A stretch of DNA of 32,111 nt from NCBI GenBank assembly GCA_021205085.1, contig JAJPYF010000119.1, positions 1-32,111 of the forward strand, written 5' to 3'. The notes under the pieces were generated by a model. The model saw nothing but the letters and a program-made list of their open reading frames with translations, was not told the DNA's origin and did not search any database. The position numbers and the translations under genes were made by a program. Shown here in pieces: positions 29,134-32,111 of this stretch. Numbering within the stretch: the stretch's first letter is position 1; the number at the start of each line of letters is the position of its first letter. The DNA comes from Clostridiales bacterium (GTDB lineage Bacteria; Bacillota; Clostridia; Lachnospirales; Lachnospiraceae).

Positions 29134-30312
29134 ATGAAGAAGAATTTTTCCATCGATCTGGCGTATCGCAGCATCAACCATGTGGGGGAGGAGCTTTGCG
29201 GAGACAAGGTCGAGGTTGTCAACAACGATGACTGCCGCATCCTGATTCTCGCGGACGGGATGGGCAGCGGCGTCCGTGCCAATATTCTCGCGACGCTGAC
29301 ATCGAAGATCATCGCGACCATGATGCGGGAAAAGATGTCCGTGGACGAAGTGGTCGCCACGATCACGAAGACGCTGCCGGTCTCCTCGGTGAACCATGCG
29401 GCGTATTCTACTTTCAGCGTGATTCAGGCGTTCAATGACGGGCGGATCTATATCGTGGAATATGACAATCCGGAGTGTATCCTGATTCGCGGCGGAAAGG
29501 TGAAAAAGCTGCCGTTCGTGTATCGCACTATCGGAGACAAGCGGATCCGGGAGTGTGAGATCTGGTCTGAGATCGGGGATTCCTTTGTGATCATGAGCGA
29601 CGGCTGTCTCTATTGCGGGACCGGCGAGATCATGAACTACGCGTGGGACTGGAAAGCCCTGTCCAACTGTGCCGAGGTCGGCGCGGGGCGGACCCGGAAT
29701 GCCCAGCAGATGGCGGATTACATCAATGCCAACTGCGCGGAGCTCTACGGAAACATTCCCACGGACGACACGACGGTCGGCGTGGTCCGCATCCTGGAGG
29801 AGAATGTATTAAGTCTTCTGACCGGCCCTCCGGCGGACAAGGCGGACGATTACCGGATGGTCGAGGATTTCATGAAAAATGACGGAATTAAAATTGTCTC
29901 CGGCGGGGCGACCGGCAATATGGTCGCGCGCGTCTTAAATGAGCGGCTGGTGCCGGTCGACGAGCATCTGGATCCGGAGATCCCGCCCACTTCCAAGCTC
30001 AAGGGCGTCGATCTGGTGACGGAGGGCGTGCTCACTCTGCACAAGACGATCGATCTGCTGGAACGGTATGTGAAGGACGATGTTTCGGACGACTTTTTCA
30101 TCGAGCTGAGCCGCGAGAACGGGGCGACCCGTCTGGCCTGCTATCTGATGGAGGATTGCTCCACGGTTAAACTCTATATCGGCAAGGCGGTCAATCTGGA
30201 GTATTCGGAAAAAACGCTGCCGTTTGAGATATCCGCCCGACAGAATCTGACACAGAGTTTGATCGCAGTGCTGGAGAAGATGCACAAAAAGGTGGATGTG
30301 TATTATTATTAG
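29134..30312 (+). CDS. SpoIIE-family PP2C-type serine phosphatase
   Basis: GEELCGDKVEVVNNDDCRILILADGMGSGVRANILATLTSKIIATMM ... FVIMSDGCLYCG ... DDTTVGVVRI; 2 nt after hydS. Confidence 0.9.
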   Translation: MKKNFSIDLAYRSINHVGEELCGDKVEVVNNDDCRILILADGMGSGVRANILATLTSKIIATMMREKMSVDEVVATITKTLPVSSVNHAAYSTFSVIQAFNDGRIYIVEYDNPECILIRGGKVKKLPFVYRTIGDKRIRECEIWSEIGDSFVIMSDGCLYCGTGEIMNYAWDWKALSNCAEVGAGRTRNAQQMADYINANCAELYGNIPTDDTTVGVVRILEENVLSLLTGPPADKADDYRMVEDFMKNDGIKIVSGGATGNMVARVLNERLVPVDEHLDPEIPPTSKLKGVDLVTEGVLTLHKTIDLLERYVKDDVSDDFFIELSRENGATRLACYLMEDCSTVKLYIGKAVNLEYSEKTLPFEISARQNLTQSLIAVLEKMHKKVDVYYY

Positions 30313-30342
30313 GGCGTCTCTTTGTCATATAAAGAAATAGTA

Positions 30343-30371
30343 GTCCTGATATTCAGGTCAGGGATTTTTTT
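30343..30371 (+). terminator. Putative Rho-independent terminator after the hydrogenase-sensor operon
   Basis: tCCTGA-tattcagg-TCAGGga followed by TTTTTTT (30365-30371). Confidence 0.55.
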
Positions 30372-30420
30372 CAAACTGTATGAGGAGGTTGGGTTTGTCA
30401 AAATAAACCGGAGATAAATC

Positions 30421-30449
30421 TTGACATTCAGAATAAATAATCTTATCAT
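30421..30449 (+). promoter_or_regulatory. Strong predicted hipBA promoter: TTGACA-17 bp-TATCAT
   Basis: Perfect -35 at 30421-30426; TATCAT at 30444-30449. Confidence 0.7.
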
Positions 30450-30452
30450 CAA

Positions 30453-30547
30453 AATAAAGCCGATTGGCATAATTTTTCACAAAGAAGAATAAATAAAGCC
30501 GATCGGCATTTTTTGTACTATCTGCCCCAAAATAAAGCCGATCGGCA
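30453..30547 (+). repeat. Three 17-bp direct repeats AATAAAGCCGAT(C/T)GGCA at exact 39-bp period, each with a GCCGATCGGC palindromic core (operator-like iterons)
   Basis: Copies at 30453-30469 (one T variant), 30492-30508, 30531-30547; the last ends 17 nt before the hipB ATG. Confidence 0.9.
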
Positions 30548-30564
30548 AAATCAGGAGAATATTT

Positions 30565-30780
30565 ATGAAAATAACAGATGCCAAATCCTTTGGCAAAGCC
30601 ATACGTGAAAGACGGAAAGAACTGCATTACACACAGGCATATCTCTCTGAATGCACGGGACTGAGTATTACTTTTCTCTCGGATCTTGAGAGGGGAAAGC
30701 CCGGTATTCAGCTTGAAAAATCAATTCAGGTGGTAACGATTCTTGGAATGGATTTGTTTATGGAGAAACGGGGTGAATAA
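30565..30780 (+). CDS. HipB-like XRE-family HTH antitoxin/regulator
   Basis: FGKAIRERRKELHYTQAYLSECTGLSITFLSDLERGKPGIQLEKSIQVVTILGMDL: HTH_XRE; directly precedes hipA-like. Confidence 0.92.
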   Translation: MKITDAKSFGKAIRERRKELHYTQAYLSECTGLSITFLSDLERGKPGIQLEKSIQVVTILGMDLFMEKRGE

Positions 30781-30781
30781 G

Positions 30782-32074
30782 ATGCGGGAATTGTCTGTAT
30801 GGATGGAAATAAAAGGAGCACCCGTTTATATCGGAAAAATCACCGGGCATGACAGTAAAGATGCCTGTTTTTCTTATTCAGATGATTATAGAATCAGTCC
30901 CGACAGCCGTTCGGTTTCACTCAGTCTGCCGCTAGAAGAAAAAACCTTTTCTCCGGAACGGACGGAGAATTATTTTGAAGGGTTGCTGCCGGAAGGATTC
31001 ACAAGAAAATGTGTTGCGCAGAAGCTCCATGCGGATGAGGGAGATTATCTTTCCATTTTATCAGCGCTGGGGAAGGAATGTCTCGGCGCAATCAAAATCG
31101 TGGAGGAAGGGACGCCCGAAAATACACCGGAATATTGTCCCCTGTCCTCACAGGAGGTTGAGAACCTTGCGCGGGAGGGAGCAACCGAGTCGGCATCGAT
31201 CGTCACAAAATCACACTTATCTCTGACCGGAGCTTCAGGAAAAGCGGGATTATACTATGATGAACCAAATAAGCAGTGGTACCTCCCCATAGGTGATGCT
31301 CCCAGCACACACATTGTAAAACAGAGTCATGTCCGACTGAGCCGGATTGTGACCAATGAACAGCTCTGTCTTTTGACAGCAAAATATCTTGGCGTTGATG
31401 TTTCGGACAGCTTTATTTTGAATCTGTCTGAAACAGATAAGAAACCGGATGAGGGAGATGTCTTATTTGCTACAAGAAGATTCGACAGGGTTTGGCCTCA
31501 TTCATGCAGAAAAATAAATGGGCCGCCTGTCCCATTCAGGCTCCATCAAGAGGATTTTGCTCAGGCGCTGGGCATTTCGGCGGCATATAAATATGAAAAA
31601 AACGATGAGGGCTATATGGCGAAAATATTCCGGCTTCTGCGGCTATACTCTGCAAATCCTCTGGAAGATATGAACAGGCTCTGGGATATTTGTGTATTCA
31701 ACTATCTCATTGGAAATACAGATAATCATATTAAAAACCTTTCTCTGTTGTACAGCTCCGGCTTAAAGAGTATACGGCTTGCTCCGGCCTATGACATTGT
31801 CAGTACAGTGATCTATGGAGGCAGTGAGGACATGGCGTTTGGCATTGGCGGGGAGATCAATTTATATTCTATTACCGGGAAATCGTTTGAACAGGCGGCC
31901 AGAGATGTCGGAATAGGAGTCAGAATGGCGATGAAACGTTTTGATGTCATGGCTGCCCGCTTTGAGGAAGCGTTGAAACTTGCGAGTGAAACGCTTACGG
32001 CACAGGGATTTGAAGAAGCAGGGCGGATTCGGGAGGAAATTTTAAACCATGGGGGAATTCAAAGTATCGCCTGA
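30782..32074 (+). CDS. HipA-like serine/threonine kinase toxin
   Basis: YFEGLLPEG, SLTGASGKAGLYYDEPNKQWYLPIGDAPSTHIVKQS, FATRRFDRV, NYLIGNTDNHIKNLSLLY, RLAPAYDIVST: HipA N-terminal and C-terminal kinase motifs. Confidence 0.93.
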   Translation: MRELSVWMEIKGAPVYIGKITGHDSKDACFSYSDDYRISPDSRSVSLSLPLEEKTFSPERTENYFEGLLPEGFTRKCVAQKLHADEGDYLSILSALGKECLGAIKIVEEGTPENTPEYCPLSSQEVENLAREGATESASIVTKSHLSLTGASGKAGLYYDEPNKQWYLPIGDAPSTHIVKQSHVRLSRIVTNEQLCLLTAKYLGVDVSDSFILNLSETDKKPDEGDVLFATRRFDRVWPHSCRKINGPPVPFRLHQEDFAQALGISAAYKYEKNDEGYMAKIFRLLRLYSANPLEDMNRLWDICVFNYLIGNTDNHIKNLSLLYSSGLKSIRLAPAYDIVSTVIYGGSEDMAFGIGGEINLYSITGKSFEQAARDVGIGVRMAMKRFDVMAARFEEALKLASETLTAQGFEEAGRIREEILNHGGIQSIA

Positions 32075-32111
32075 AAAAGCGGCAGCTCACAAGTGACAGG
32101 TTGACAAATTC

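Noticed and set aside
30453-30547. Possible mini-CRISPR (three repeats with 22-bp spacers)
   Set aside because: Repeats are only 17 bp, AT-rich with a palindromic core, no cas genes; location between promoter and hipB fits operators better.
30358-30627. Minus-strand ORF with repeated ADRLYF motifs
   Set aside because: The peptide repeats are translations of the 39-bp iterons in the hipBA leader; it is an artefact.

Overview
Clostridial (Lachnospiraceae-like) chromosomal window with four blocks. (1) nt 1-17465: an operon-like run of three surface proteins: a very large FN3-like protein truncated by the window edge and frameshifted at a G7 tract, a small single-TM protein, and a giant ~3950-aa protein with three GLUG/beta-helix modules and a hydrophobic segment at each end. 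(2) nt ~17480-18640: proB and a DUF896 (YnzC-like) gene. A perfect 14-bp palindrome sits at the predicted proB transcription start. (3) nt ~18700-30312: an [FeFe]-hydrogenase locus. A NADH-dependent HydC/HATPase/Trx-ferredoxin/HydB/HydA set is followed by a PAS-containing sensory hydrogenase (HydS-like) and a SpoIIE-type phosphatase. A divergent minus-strand set encodes DRTGG, anti-sigma-like HATPase, a second H-cluster-domain protein, DRTGG and PHP proteins. A ~190-nt elaborately self-complementary element lies between hydA and hydS. (4) nt 30340-32074: a HipB/HipA-type toxin-antitoxin module with three palindromic iterons at exactly 39-bp spacing between its promoter and hipB. The least explained items are the hydA-hydS structured element, the doubly anchored giant surface protein operon with its G7 tract, and the hipBA iterons. 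All family calls come from reading motifs; no database search was run.
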